A DNA stretch of 64,000 nucleotides from Theocolax elegans (lineage: Eukaryota; Arthropoda; Insecta; Hymenoptera; Cerocephalidae): positions 14,868,183-14,932,182 of the forward strand of contig CM047431.1 of NCBI GenBank assembly GCA_026168455.1, in the 5' to 3' direction. Below the pieces are notes generated by a model. That model searched no databases. It was given only the letters and a program-made list of their open reading frames with translations, and was not told the origin of the DNA. Positions 11,871-23,516 of this stretch are shown here, piece after piece. A program made the position numbers and the translations under genes. Each line of letters opens with the position of its first letter. Position 1 is the first letter of the stretch.

Positions 11871-13541
11871 TCGTCGGGTGGGAGGAAAAGGGTGCTACTT
11901 CGAAATAGCGGTGAAAAAGGTTCTAATTCGCATGAGCGGTGAAAAAGGTTCTAATTCGGATGAGCGGTGAAAAAGGTTCTAATTCGAATGAGCGGTGAAA
12001 AAGGTTCTAATTCGAATGAGCGGTGAAAAAGGTTCTAATTCAGATGAGCGGTGAAAAAGGTTCTAATTCGAATGAGCGGTGAAAAAGGTTCTAATTCGGA
12101 TGAGTGATGGAAAAGGTACTACTTCTAGACAGCGATAAGAAGGTCTGAAGTTGGATGAGCGATAATTAAGGAAAATATATTTATTCCTGCAAACAAACAA
12201 AAAAGCTAAGTTGATTAATTATAATTTTTTATATTTATCAATAAGCTTTTCTGATTTTTAACAGGTTCACACGTTTAACTTGTATAATCTATAATTGAAT
12301 ATGATATTTGGCTTCACGATAATTTTTACAAAAAAATAGATTTATTTATGACAATAATTTATTAAATAAAAATAAATGCTAATTCAATAAACTATAATAA
12401 AAACAATAATATTCACTAGGAATTAGTTATTTTTGTATCAAACTATTGATATCTCTTTTTTTTTCTTGATCCAAGGGCAAGATTTCATTGTAACAGCATT
12501 CCAATTTTTGCTGTTTCAAAGCACCACTCAATATTTTACCTGCATCTTCATAATTGTATTTATAAGAAATTGAAGATTTGGTAACAATTATTTCACATAA
12601 TTGAGAAATTTTTATTTTTTCCCAAAAATTTTTGTCAGATAAGTCCGAAAAATTAAAATTTAATTTTTCAATTTAATTTAATTGAAGATTTGGTAATAAT
12701 TATTACACATAATTGAGAAATTATTTTTTTCCAAAAATTTCTCAATTATGTGAAATAATTGTTACCAAATCTTCAATTTCTTATAAATACAATTATGAAG
12801 ATGCAGGTAAAATATTGAGTGGTGCTTTGAAACAGCAAAAATTGGAATGCTGTTACAATGAAATCTTGCCCTTGGATCAAGAAAAAAAAAGAGATATCAA
12901 TAGTTTGATACAAAAATAACTAATTCCTAGTGAATATTATTGTTTTTATTATAGTTTATTGAATTAGCATTTATTTTTATTTAATAAATTATTGTCATAA
13001 ATAAATCTATTTTTTTGTAAAACTTATCGTGAAGCCAAATATCAATTTCAATTATAGATTATACAAGTTAAACGTGTAAACCGGTTAAAAATCAAAAAAG
13101 CTTATTGATAAAATTAAAAAATTATAATTAATCCACTTAGCTTTTTTGTTTGTTTGCAGGAATAAATATATTTTCCTTAATTATCGCTCATCCAACTTCA
13201 GACCTTCTTATCGCTCTTTTGAAGTAGTACCTTTTCCATCACTCATCCGAATTAGAACCTTTTTCACCGCTCATCCGAATTTGAACCTTTTTCACCTTTC
13301 ATCCGAATTAGAACCTTTTTCACCGCTCATCCGAATTAGAACCTTTTTCACCGTTCATCCGAATTAGAACCTTTTTCACCGTTCATCCGAATTATAACTT
13401 TTTTCACCGCTCATTCGAATTAGAACCTGTTTCACCGCTCATCCGAATTAGAACCTTTTTCACCGCTCATTCGAATTAGAACTTTTTTCACCGCTCATCC
13501 GAATTAGAACCTTTTTCACCGCTCATCCTCCCACCCGACGA
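11871..13541. mobile_element. foldback element with 28-bp repeats in its arms
   Basis: The ends are perfect inverted repeats: TCGTCGGGTGGGAGG at 11871 and CCTCCCACCCGACGA ending at 13541, flanked by TA on both sides. Almost the whole 1.67 kb is palindromic around a centre near 12720. The left arm holds about 8 and the right arm about 12 copies of a 28-bp unit (GAGCGGTGAAAAAGG, TTCTAATTCGGAT). Inner arm sequence such as GCAAACAAACAAAAAAGCTA is mirrored near 13140. The right-arm ORF at 13146-13367 is repeat-derived, and no transposase is present. It shares its TCGTCG end and an AAAAGGTGCTA motif with the 22.98-kb foldback. Confidence 0.85.
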
Positions 13542-13549
13542 TATGCAGA

Positions 13550-15860
13550 AGAATACGGAATTAAAATCCGAGTGTCTAAGAACATAGCTTGTAGTTTGTG
13601 CGTACCGATGAACTCGATCGCAGACGCTTGCCAATCCAACTAAAATTTGATCACTCGGTTAATTGTCGGTATAAAAAATTTTGCAATTGTAGTCTTATTA
13701 CTTTTTACGGATATGGCTCGATTCTTTATTGTAAGAGTAGTACGTGTATCTATAAATCTTCGTGATCGAGCAATATATATTTTTGTTAACCGATATTTAT
13801 TGATCGGTCTCGATAATCGATTGATCTGAACACTTTTTAGTGTAGTATTACGTATGATATGTACAAGAGGTAGTAAACTAATTATTTCCACAGTACATAT
13901 TTTATTTATAATGTTAATAAAAATGCTGGCTCATCTGCTGGGTCAGCAAAACAATCGCAGCCCACTAAGTCGATGTGACTGGCGGTATGAGTCATGTGTG
14001 TTTGGATACGCCATAGTACCCTCGTAACTACTAACAAAGTACATATATTCATGTCAATTTTTTTATATTCTTAAAAAGTTTTAATAAAATTGTGGATTAT
14101 GCCTGGTTATACAGCAAAAATTTAGTATTTTACACAAAAACTTAATCAAGTTGTAATTATCTAATGTATTTTTCTATTAAAGTATGTTAATTTCTATTTT
14201 TGCAACAGTTTATATAGAAATTGAAGTAAAGAAAAATATTAAATAGTATAAATGTTATAAGTTTATAATATTAAAGTGTTTTTATGCTTCAAGGCTTTTC
14301 CCCTAAAAGCCATAGTAAATTCAACTATGTTATTTACTTAATTGTAATTATATATGTAAGTATATTCAAGTTGGACAGAATTTCAATTCTACAAGAGCCA
14401 AACATTACGTATCTCAGTTTGTTAATATTCAACGATAAGTAATGTTCGGAACTCTACAATATGTAACAGTATTTTAATTTTCCTTATTTCAACAATGTGT
14501 ATATATACAACAAAGTATTATATAAGTATAATCCAGAAGTATTCGTTAAGTATTTGTAAACTAATCTTTTATAAAAAAGATATTTCTTTAAGAATTTTTT
14601 CTATATTATCATATAATTCTTGAATGTCCGCTAAAAGATACAACTTAAAGTATATGTAAAGAATTCTTTATAATGTATAAATATAGAGCTAGTCGCACTT
14701 AATTAAAAAAAATGTTCAATATAATGTTTGCATATTAATTATTAGAAATTCGCTTAGCAGGCATAAATAGAAATGGTATAATTAAAAAAAAAATTATCCC
14801 TAATTGGGATTCGAACTCGGAATCGATAGTCAGAGTGCTAAGCCATTAGCACGCACAGCTATCACAACATTTTACTTAGGTAGTTTCGGAACTTGTACAT
14901 GCTCATTAGCTTATCTTTATATATTACGCGGTTGATTTGTTTATAAATAATATTTATTAATTTTATAATTTAATTTTGTATTACAATTAAAAATACAAAT
15001 TTGCATAAAATGTGCGTGTGTCTTATATAGAAGATTTTCTTGTATAATCCTTTAAATTGTTAGAAGAACAGTTTGTGATTTCTTGTTTAATATTAATTTA
15101 TTACTATATGCATAGACTTATATACAGTTGTATCATATACTGATTATTGTTTATTAGACGCTTTAAAATTATTTATAAAGTATTCTATACTTCTATAAAG
15201 TATACGATTTCCAATACTTTAGTAATACTTTCTCAATACTTATTGCTTTCATAAAGAATTCTTTTTAGCGGATAATCAGGATTTCTCATAGAATACTTTA
15301 TCACTGAAAGTGTACTTATAGGAATTATTATTCTGAAATTATAAAAATAACAATATTTTGAAAAATTAGACTTATTTATTAAATATTTTTATGATATAAA
15401 AAATGGATTTTTACTAAAACCTTCTACAATAACAAAATGCTACTATTAAACATAAACGGAGTTGGAATAATCTTATATCTAATAAGAATCTTAAGCTTTT
15501 CAAATATAAATGGCAGAGATTCTTTAGTATACTGATTTTGTATTAAACTCTTACTCTTATCTACTAATGTAGATCCCTTGGGTCGTGTACATTCCATTTG
15601 TCTTTCTTAAGGTAATTGTTATCATTTTTACTATAATAATCATCTATAGTCTGCATACTCAAATTATTCTTCACATTTATGATGATTTTACTCCACCATT
15701 CACAATGTTAATTTATCAAGAAGTATAATTTACATTGGAAATATTTTATTATCTATACTTTATTCACATAATACTAATGAATCAAATAAAATGATTAAAG
15801 TGATCCTCTTGAATATTCTACTTTTCAAATTATTGTAGTAGTAACTAATTTTATGTGTTA
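13550..15860. other. AT-rich intergenic stretch without recognisable genes
   Basis: About 2.3 kb of AT-rich sequence. Apart from one tRNA-like segment near 14.8 kb I see no coding, RNA or repeat feature that I can support. A short pyrimidine/purine hairpin near 14290 (AAGGCTTTTCC, AAAAGCC) is the only local structure noted. Confidence 0.5.
14794..14868 (-). repeat. tRNA-like segment (SINE head or tRNA fossil)
   Basis: The minus strand shows an A-box-like TAGCTGTGCGTGCTAATGGC, a B box GAGTTCGAATCCC and, a few bases later, a run of T suitable as a Pol III terminator. The acceptor ends do not pair, so this is not a working tRNA. It is either a tRNA pseudogene or the head of a short SINE. Confidence 0.45.
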
Positions 15861-15867
15861 ATATCAG

Positions 15868-15967
15868 GTTACTAAAGTTCATTGCGGTGCCTCTGAAACA
15901 TTTGGACAAAGGTTACAAATTGGAGATGCAGTTGGATGTTTTATTGATGTCAACGATAGAACGATAA
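15868..15967 (+). pseudogene. orphan SPRY-type exon resembling insect ryanodine receptor
   Basis: A 100-base segment preceded by a splice-acceptor-like TATCAG and followed by the donor GTAAGA. It translates without stops for 33 codons, including GASETFGQRLQIGDAVGCFI and DVNDRTI. The FGQR-W/L-QxGDxVGCxxDxxxRTI pattern is that of a SPRY domain, and to my memory the closest family is the insect ryanodine receptor, the Ca2+ release channel of the endoplasmic reticulum. The exon would end in phase 1 and continue with the usual SFSLNGE motif in the next exon, which I do not find nearby. Retained splice sites mean it is not a processed cDNA copy. It is either a real exon of a gene with very long introns or a DNA-captured exon fragment. 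Confidence 0.55.
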
Positions 15968-16112
15968 GTAAGACAAAACCAACTGTCCAGCACGATCATA
16001 GAAAAAATTAATTATAAAACTGTGTTGCATCTTTAATATTTGTTTTTACTTATATTATTAATCTATAAAAATATAAATATTACATTGTAATCATTTTAAA
16101 ATTTTATATCTG

Positions 16113-16890
16113 GATGATTTCACGTGAAGTCCGAGTGTCAAATTTTAAAATGGTCTAAATTTTAGATACAGACTAAAAATATCTTCCAGGGTGTGCAGAA
16201 AAAGTTTTAAGTCTAAATATTAATTTGTACCTGCAGAGTTATGCATGTTCAAAAAACAGTTACTTTGTTTCTTTTGTCCACTGTGGTTAGTGGAATTTCC
16301 CAGAATACGGCCTTGATAAAAAATTAAATAAAAATTAAAAACATTTTGACCTCCATCTCCAGGTTGGACTCCTCAGTAAGGAACTAGAGATCATACCTCA
16401 GTTTTTTACTGAGATTAAAGGAAAATAATGTAATTCTAATAAATTATGTTAAACAAAGTTCATCTACAGGACAATAATTTAAATAGGCACTCAAGTGCTA
16501 AAATTGTGTAATTTTTACAATTGTTTTATTTTCACAATATCTTTGATTTCATATATCTTTAGTTTGAATGAAAATCCCGTATTAAATGAAATTTCGACAG
16601 CCAATCACATTACTGCAAATTAGGTATTTGTGAAAATGGTAAAAAATTATGTTGAGTATTTCAAAATTTTTTCCCATTTAATGTGTAATACAAAAAGTTA
16701 ATCTGTTTGGAGTTATTTAAGATTGAAAAATTAAAAAAAGGAAAGAAAACTGTTTTTTGAACATGCATAATTGTGGTACAATTTAATATTTTTAATTAAA
16801 AGTTTTTGGCATACCCTGAAAGATATATTTGTCTGTATTTGAGACATTTTGAGATGTTAACATGTATACTTGACGTGAAATCACTCACAT
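16113..16890. mobile_element. foldback element with ATTTCACGTSAAGT ends
   Basis: The left arm starts GATGATTTCACGTGAAGTCC. The right arm ends ACTTGACGTGAAATCACT, its imperfect reverse. The arms also share AATATCTTCCAGGGT against ACCCTGAAAGATATA and CATGTTCAAAAAACAG against CTGTTTTTTGAACATG. Related half-elements occur at 29197, 41400-41897 and 48935-49250, each with its terminus against a (TA)n or (CA)n microsatellite. No coding capacity. Confidence 0.6.
16265..16410. repeat. dispersed repeat, copy also at 57.04 kb
   Basis: Shares GGAATTTCCCAGA, a TTTGACCTCxATCTCCAGxTT-like stretch and CAGTAAGGAACTAGAGATCAT with 57035-57175, in the same orientation. The copy here lies inside the foldback at 16.1-16.9 kb; the other lies inside the capsid-like pseudogene. 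Function unknown. Confidence 0.6.
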
Positions 16891-16900
16891 ATATATATAT

Positions 16901-18551
16901 GGGTGGTTCTCTGTGACATCGAAGATGAAAAAAATAAATATTGCTATAACTGTGGGAATATGTTTAAGAGGTATCCAGTAGTTCTCCTGAATTTTTTCAG
17001 ATTTTTTCTGTGCCATTATTTTAAGTTACAGAGAGTCAAAGTTAACATTTTAGCACTTTTTTGCATTATATGCCCATTTTCATGAATTTTTAGCTCCCAG
17101 GGGATGCATTTTTCACTAAAAACATAAGTATGACTTTTTTTGTAAAATTTTCCGAACTTTTCATTAAAAGTACTTTTAAAGACATAAATGTATGCTGTCA
17201 CACTCTTGTAAGCCATTTAAACCTTAAATAGTGAAAATCAGCAATTCTGCTCCGGACACTGGTAACCTAGTACTGTATAAAAGATGTCTTTTTATAGTCA
17301 GAAACTGCCTAAAAATTTCCAGAGTGGGTCTAAATCATTAAGATCACTTATGGTCAAAATATCCGGGAAAAGTGCCCGAAAAATTAATAGAAATGTATAT
17401 TTGTTGCCTTATAACGATGAATCTAGTAGCATTATCTTTGCAAAAAAAATTTATGCACGTACCTTGAATGGTAGAAAAGTATCTCCACTTGTTTCGGTAT
17501 CCATCTAATCCCCTGTAAGCTACTAAAAATACAAATATTATTAAATTATAAAAAATTATTTTTTAAACATTTATAATGCTGAATTTTTAGTTTTGCATCC
17601 CTTACAAGAATTATAATACTAATCTGAAGGATTACTATAAATATATAAACATCATTATTACAATAACTGAATATACGTATTTAATACAAAAAATATATAA
17701 ATAAATCGGATATATAATTATAATGAATAATATGATAACGTGACAGTGACAAGTTTGTGCAATCTAAACAATGTATTGCTGAATAATAATAATAATAATA
17801 TTGATACTTTTATAGTAATCCTTCAGATTAGTATTATAATTCTTGTAAGGGATGTAAAACTAAAAATCCAGCATTATAAATGTTTAAAAAATAATTTTTT
17901 ATAATTTAAAATAATATTTGTATTTTTAGCAGCTTACAGGGGATTCGATGGATACTGAAACAAGTGGAGATACTTTTCTACCATTCCAAGGTAAGTGCAT
18001 AAATTTTTTTGCAATGATCATGCTACTAGATTCATCGTTATAAGGCAACAAATATACATTTCTATTAATATTTGGGGCACTTTTCCCGGATATTTTGACC
18101 ATAAGTGATCTTAATGATTTAGACCCACTCTGGAAATTTTTAGGCAGTTTCTGACTATAAAAAGACATCTTTTAGACAGTATTAGGTTACCAGAGTCCGG
18201 AGCAGAATTGCTGATTTTCACTATTTAAGGTTTAAATGGCTTACAAGAGTGTGACAACATACATTTATGTCTTTAAAAGTACTTTTAATGAAAAGTTCGG
18301 AAAATTTTACAAAAAAAGTCATACTTATGTTTTTAGTGAAAAATGCATCCCCTGGGAGCTAAAAATTCATGAAAATGGGCATATAATGCAAAAAAGTGCT
18401 AAAATGTCAACTTTGACTCTCTGTAACTTAAAATAATGGCCCAGAAAAAATCTGAAAAAATTCAGGAGAACTACTGGATACCTCTAAAACATATTCCCAC
18501 AGTTATAGTAATATTTATATTTTTCATCTTCGATGTCACAGAGAACCACCC
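16901..18551. mobile_element. 1.65-kb foldback element, near-perfect arms
   Basis: The terminal inverted repeats GGGTGGTTCTCTGTGACATC (16901) and its reverse (ending 18551) are both embedded in TATATATA. The left arm 16901-17641 and right arm 17808-18551 are near-identical reverse complements around a 166-bp loop. Small ORFs are mirrored in the arms (17016-17216 minus with 18236-18436 plus; 17284-17508 plus with 17926-18168 minus). I recognise none of them, and they are probably incidental because they inherit each other's sequence. The target appears to be TA or a TA repeat. Confidence 0.88.
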
Positions 18552-18566
18552 ATATATATATATATA

Positions 18567-18995
18567 AGAGCCGCGGTGGCTCATGGGTAGAGTTCCCGAC
18601 TCTCACACCGAGGGTCGTGGGTTCGATCCCAGACGTGTACCTCTGAAATTTTTTCATGTGCATTTTTCGAACACCGCGACTCAGTGGCTCGGCGTGTCAC
18701 TATAATGTGATGCCAGTTCAGGTGCGCGTGCGTTTCGTGCACTTGTCAGTGCATGAGAGGCACGGGCATCTGAACTATAGGGAACGTTAGGGACGCGAAG
18801 ATGTAAAGAGGATCGCGGTGGTTCCATCCGGAGGACAGGAAACTGTAATTATTAGACTAATTACAGTGACCGATGATATCTTCCGATGGACACAAGCACC
18901 ACTGTTTCAACTACATGTGCTTTGTTTACAGACACACCGTTCACCTCCGTCGCTGATTAGCCCTGGCAGCATAAATAGAGCGACGTTAAATAACA

Positions 18996-19006
<11 letters not shown>
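18567..19006 (+). mobile_element. tRNA-derived SINE, copy 1
   Basis: The head is tRNA-like: an A box around TGGCTCATGGGTAGAG and a B box GGTTCGATCCC. The CTCTCAC loop resembles tRNA-Glu(CTC). A body of about 350 bp follows, then a tail GCGACGTTAAATAACA with oligo(A) and (TA)n. A second copy lies at 29834-30272 with the same strand and length. The ORF at 18818-19096 lies wholly in the SINE body and is not a gene. It sits directly beside the end of the 16.9-18.55 kb foldback, in the same TA tract. Confidence 0.87.
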
Positions 19007-19027
<21 letters not shown>

Positions 19028-19516
19028 TATACTCTCCTAAGGGAAATGAGTGAAAGTGTCACTAATTTAAATACTGAATACGTTTTTCACTATTAAAATA
19101 GTTATTATTCCTTTTTTGAATTGGTTGATATGAAACTATTATTGGCTCTATTTAAATTAGTTAAACACATCTTAATTTAAAATAGTGAATATTCATTATA
19201 ATAAAATATTAATTTTTTTTTGAGTTTTATAACCTCTAATTAAATTACTAAAATATTAACGCGCATATGGGCAAATCTACAATAGTTTTAACATTTTTTA
19301 AGTAAGTGAAACGTGTTATTTTTTAAACTCTGTATCTTGGTTTCCTGAAGAGGCATACATAGTATTTGGGTTTAATTTGTTTATTGTACGGCCAATAAAA
19401 CAATTATCAATTTTGGAGAAAGTGGCTAAAACGGCAGCGTTAATATTTCCATAAATGTACACAGGCAGTTACGTTTTACCGCAAAATAATTGAAATCTAG
19501 CTCGCCATGTGCGGCC
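19007..19516. other. AT-rich spacer, no feature seen
   Basis: After the (TA)n tail of the SINE, about 500 bases without recognisable coding or repeat structure. Confidence 0.5.
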
Positions 19517-19520
19517 TTAA

Positions 19521-20835
19521 CCCATTAACGCCGAATCAGCATACATTTCGTCGCTCTACTTTGAACTCTGTTTTGATACATTTGAAAGAGTAAAATTCGT
19601 ATCAACTCATACATTCTAGTGTGTTTAGATGTGCCCTTTCGATTTTCGTGGACAAAAATCGATCTTGGCGAATCAGCAAAAAGTTACGACGGGTTTTAAA
19701 TAAAAAAGTATCGAAATTTTTATAAAATTTTTTTTAGTTAATTTTTTTGGAGACAATGAAGAACTAAAATTAATGTAAATTATGAACAAACCTGTACAAA
19801 ATATTTAAATTTTCGGAAAGCCTTTTTTTCTTTAAATATAACGTTTTTAAAATGGCGGATATCAGCAAATATTGGAGATATTTTATGCCACGTATTTGAT
19901 TTCAATTGAATAGAATATAGAAAGGATCAAATTCTTATAAAATTTGATACTTCAAGCTGTTTGGGGTCGCTGATTACGAATTCACAATAAAAATTCATTA
20001 TCTTTTTGCAAAATGTCGGATTAAAGATGGCGGCTAATGAATTTTGTCATTTTTTGTCATATGACAATAACAATCGGTACAATAGGGTTTTTGGGGTTGC
20101 TGATTATGGATTCACAATCAGAAATTCATTATATTTTTCCACAATGTAAAAACAAACAAAAAATTCATAATCAGTAAATCCAAAAACCCCTTTATACACA
20201 TTTTTATTATCTTACGACAAAAAATGCCAAAACCATTAGCCGCCATCTTGAACCCGCCAAGTTGGAAAAAGATAATAATTTACTGATTGTGAATCCGTAA
20301 TCGGCAACCTCAAAAGCCCCTTCTACCGATTGTTATTGTCATACGACAAGAAATGACAAAAATTATTGGCTGCCATCTTTAATCCGTCATTTCGTAAAAA
20401 GGTAATGAATTTCAATAACCCTTAATTACCAAATTTCATGATAGTCTCATCATTTCTATATTCTATACAACTATCGGGCATAAAACATCTACACTATTTG
20501 CTAATTTTCATGCTAAAAACGTTATATTTGGTGAAAAAAATTTCTTTCGAAAGTTTAATTATTTTGTGCACGTTTGTTCATAATTTGCACAATATTTTAG
20601 TACTGCCTTGCCTTCAAAAAATTTAACGAAAAAAATTTTTTATGAAAATTTCGGTACTTTTTTATTTAAAACCCGTCGTAACTTCTTGCTGATTCATCAA
20701 AATCAATTTTTGACCCCGGAAGTCGAAAGGGCACATCCAAAAACACCAAGAAATATAGGTTTGGTACGGATTTCACTCTTTTAAATCTATCAAAATAGAA
20801 CTCAAAGCAATGCTAAGAAATGTGACTTGCCGCTT
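19521..20835. mobile_element. foldback element with TTAA at the left end
   Basis: The left arm begins after TTAA (19517-19520) with CCCATTAACGCCGAATCAGC, a piggyBac-like end. The sequence TTACGACGGGTTTTAAATAA (about 19683) is answered by TTTATTTAAAACCCGTCGTAA (about 20662), and the arms converge on a centre near 20140-20165. Inner modules (GATTCACAAT, ATGGCGGCTAATGA) are repeated more than once. The right terminus does not match the left end, so it has decayed or been cut off; its coordinate is approximate. Confidence 0.65.
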
Positions 20836-20869
20836 CGGAGCTCTAGATCGAACGCGTCGTAAAGCGCTA

Positions 20870-22090
20870 CGCGATGCAAGGCATGCAAAAACCGTACCTT
20901 TTTGCATATAAGGCACGACCGTGTAAAATTCGCGCTTTGTGCTTACACCGTTTGTTAATATTAGGTAAAATACCTGACTCAACAATTCAACTTTTATTAT
21001 TTTTCTCAAAGCTCGATATTTTCGGCCTAATACTACAAAATATAATATAATCATAAGAGATTTATATTATATTTATGTAATAAAAACATGAATTCAAATT
21101 GAGTGCTTATCATCTTTGCCTTCGGATCATGTCGCAATTCATACGCACTGCGATATATTTAATTTTATTATGAAAAAACTTGATTTTTTGTACTTTTTTC
21201 GTTATTTTGACCGTTTTTCTTTTTTAATTTTAAAAATATTGTCCTAGGCGTAAAACGTAAAATAGAAAACAATTTTGTTATTTTGAAACGAAAATTCATT
21301 CATTTAGTTTTTGTGTACGAATTATACATTTTCATTTTTTACAAAAAACGTGAATTTTATTACTTTTTTCATGGTTTCAACAGTTTTCTTATGTTTACCT
21401 ACAAAAATATTTTTCTGAGCGTTAAGTCTATAATAGAAAAAAGGTTCGTTGTTTTAAAACAAACATTTCGTTCATTAAAAAATTTTCTGTAAAAACGATA
21501 CATTTAGTTTTATTGCGACAACACGTGTTATTTTGTACTTTTTTCATTACTTTGATCGTTTTTCTCTATTTATTTATGAAAATATTATTCTGAACATAAA
21601 CTGTACAACAGCAAAAAGTTTTGTTATATTGAGACAAACATTTAGCCCGTATAAAGTTTTCATGCACGATTAATACATTCAAGATAATGCTACATAACCA
21701 TTTCTAAGCAATTAAAAATAATGCCATAACTTATATATCTGTAAATAACACCATTATCTAATTACATTATGATGAAATTACTGTAAATCTCAAGTTGACA
21801 GAGTTATCTCAGATACATGATTACATATATACATACATCCATACATACATTTTTAGGGAAGTAGTTAGAGCAACGCGGCTGTCAATCCAAACGGGTCCTA
21901 AGCCACTTATCATCTGAGCACCCGATTCCTACCTTACCGACTATGAATTCTGATCCACGCTAAATGTTAATTTATATAGGTTAAAATAATCGTTAACATG
22001 GAAATCTACTTTACTGGCAGTCCTTAGCCTTGCAGAATTCTACCCTATCAGTTGTGTACTTTTATATACGTTAAAATAATCGTTAAAATG
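20870..22090. other. intergenic stretch, mostly featureless
   Basis: AT-rich sequence with thrice-repeated, diverged modules near 21170-21620 (TACTTTTTTC then a TTT-rich run, each followed by AAAATATT and a GAAACAAACATT-like piece), which look like old tandem copies of roughly 170 bp. At 21855-21900 GTAGTTAGAGCAACGCGG and CTGTCAATCC look like the 5' half of a tRNA-Asp-type sequence, but no B box follows. A direct repeat TTAAAATAATCGTTAAMATG occurs at about 21981 and 22070. Confidence 0.4.
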
Positions 22091-22094
22091 AAAA

Positions 22095-22310
22095 ACTACT
22101 CTATCGTGAGCAAGAACAAAACTCTACCTTGCTCACCCTACCGAAAGTTAGGTTAAGCTCCAGAAAGAATCACCAGCACGGCGGCCGCCGGTCGGCGTCG
22201 GCGTCGGTGTAGTTTTAGTTACTTACCCAGCTGTTGCTTCAACGACGTTGAAAGAGAGAGAGAGAGAGAGGGTGGTTATGTTACGACTCTCGTGTAAGTT
22301 TAAGAATTAC
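22095..22310 (-). repeat. dispersed GC-rich repeat, copy A
   Basis: In reverse orientation this matches 57735-57915. Both carry CACGAGAGxCGTAACATAA, a splice-donor-like GGGTAAGTAAYTAAA, a CCGACGCCGAC tract, and GCAAGGTAGAGTTTTGTTCT. The two copies differ by many substitutions and a (GA)n expansion here, so they are old. The conserved GTAAGT next to a GC-rich leader could be an exon/intron edge carried by a repeat, but no ORF supports that. Confidence 0.6.
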
Positions 22311-22981
22311 AATGTTTAATTAACTATACAAATTAAATCATAGAATACATAAAAAACAAAGTTTTCTGTTTATAGGTTATACATATAAACAAAGTTATTT
22401 GTTTATGCTTAGTTGGTTTATCCGCATTTTGTTTTTTTTTAAACTTAACGTAGTTATTCTAACAATATGTTTTGCACTCACTGTAACTTAAAATAAGTAA
22501 TGCATTATTACTAGTATTTATAAAAAATACTAAAATTAAGTTCCTTCTAGATACTTCATAATTATTTCTCGATTTTGAATTTTAGTATGTAAGGTATTGT
22601 ATGCCTTGTTCTCGAGAAGTAGAGTGCTAACTCTTCCTTGTAGAAATATCGCGAACTAATTATTTACCTCGATAATAATTATATTTTCATATCTTATGTG
22701 CATACTTTTCACACAAGTAATTTTATAATATTTATTTCATCAAGATTCCGCAATCTTCGCGTAGGAAGAAAGATTGGGCTACCCGCAGCTTGATTAATTA
22801 AATCCATTGTCTCTGAAAGAAAAAAAATTTTAATTTATATTTTACGTAAGGAGTAAGGAGTAAGTATAAAAATATATAAATACCAGTAATTGTATTCGAA
22901 GAGCAGTTGGCAGAAAAGTTGTGATTAAAGCGATTAATGATTTCCAGCAAGTGTTGTGGTTAATTCTTGTAATATAGAACA
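22311..22981. other. AT-rich spacer, no feature seen
   Basis: About 670 bases without a recognisable gene, RNA or repeat. Confidence 0.5.
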
Positions 22982-23446
22982 TACCGTCGATTCCGAATTA
23001 GAAGGAGTTAACTCAAAAATCCGGATAAAAAAGGTGCTAACTGAAAACCCGCCTAGAGAAGGTGCTAACTCAGAATCCGACTATAAAAGGAGCTATCTCA
23101 GAGTCCGCTTGGAAAAGGTGCTATTTCGGGAGTTAAATTTATAATAAGTATTTTATAATAATAAGTAATTAGAATGCAAGGTGTGAGAATATAAAATTTG
23201 TTCACGAATGTTTATCAAATGTTTCACGGGATAAAATTTAACATTAATATTATAAATTATAGGCATAGTACCAACTTTAAAATGAACACTAAAATTTAAC
23301 GCCCGAAATAGCACCTTTTCCAAGGACTCTAAGACAGCTCCTTTATAGACGGATTCTGAGTTAGCACATTTTCTAGACGGGTGTTCAGTTAGCACCTTTC
23401 TTATTCGGGTTCTGAGTTAACTTCTTTTAATTCGGAAGCGACGATA
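22982..23446. mobile_element. short foldback with AAAAGGTGCTA motifs
   Basis: The inverted ends TACCGTCGATTCCGAATTAG (22982) and CTTTTAATTCGGAAGCGACGATA (to 23446) enclose mirrored arms. These contain AGAAGGTGCTAACT and GGAAAAGGTGCTATTTCG motifs spaced about 28-29 bp. ACAT may be duplicated at the flanks. The TAYCGTCG end and the AAAAGGTGCTA motif tie it to the larger foldback at 11.87-13.54 kb. No coding capacity; the ORFs across it are incidental. Confidence 0.75.
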
Positions 23447-23516
23447 CATTCTCTAACATTAAATTGTCCAAAACTTTGGAATCATTCCACACCCAATACT
23501 GTACTTCAACAGCGTT

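Noticed and set aside
13146..13367. ORF with FTAHPN/IRIRTFF repeats
   Set aside because: Lies in the 28-bp repeat arm of a foldback; repeat artefact.
18818..19096. 92-codon ORF shared with 30088-30282
   Set aside because: Both are translations of the SINE body; similarity reflects SINE copies, not a protein family.
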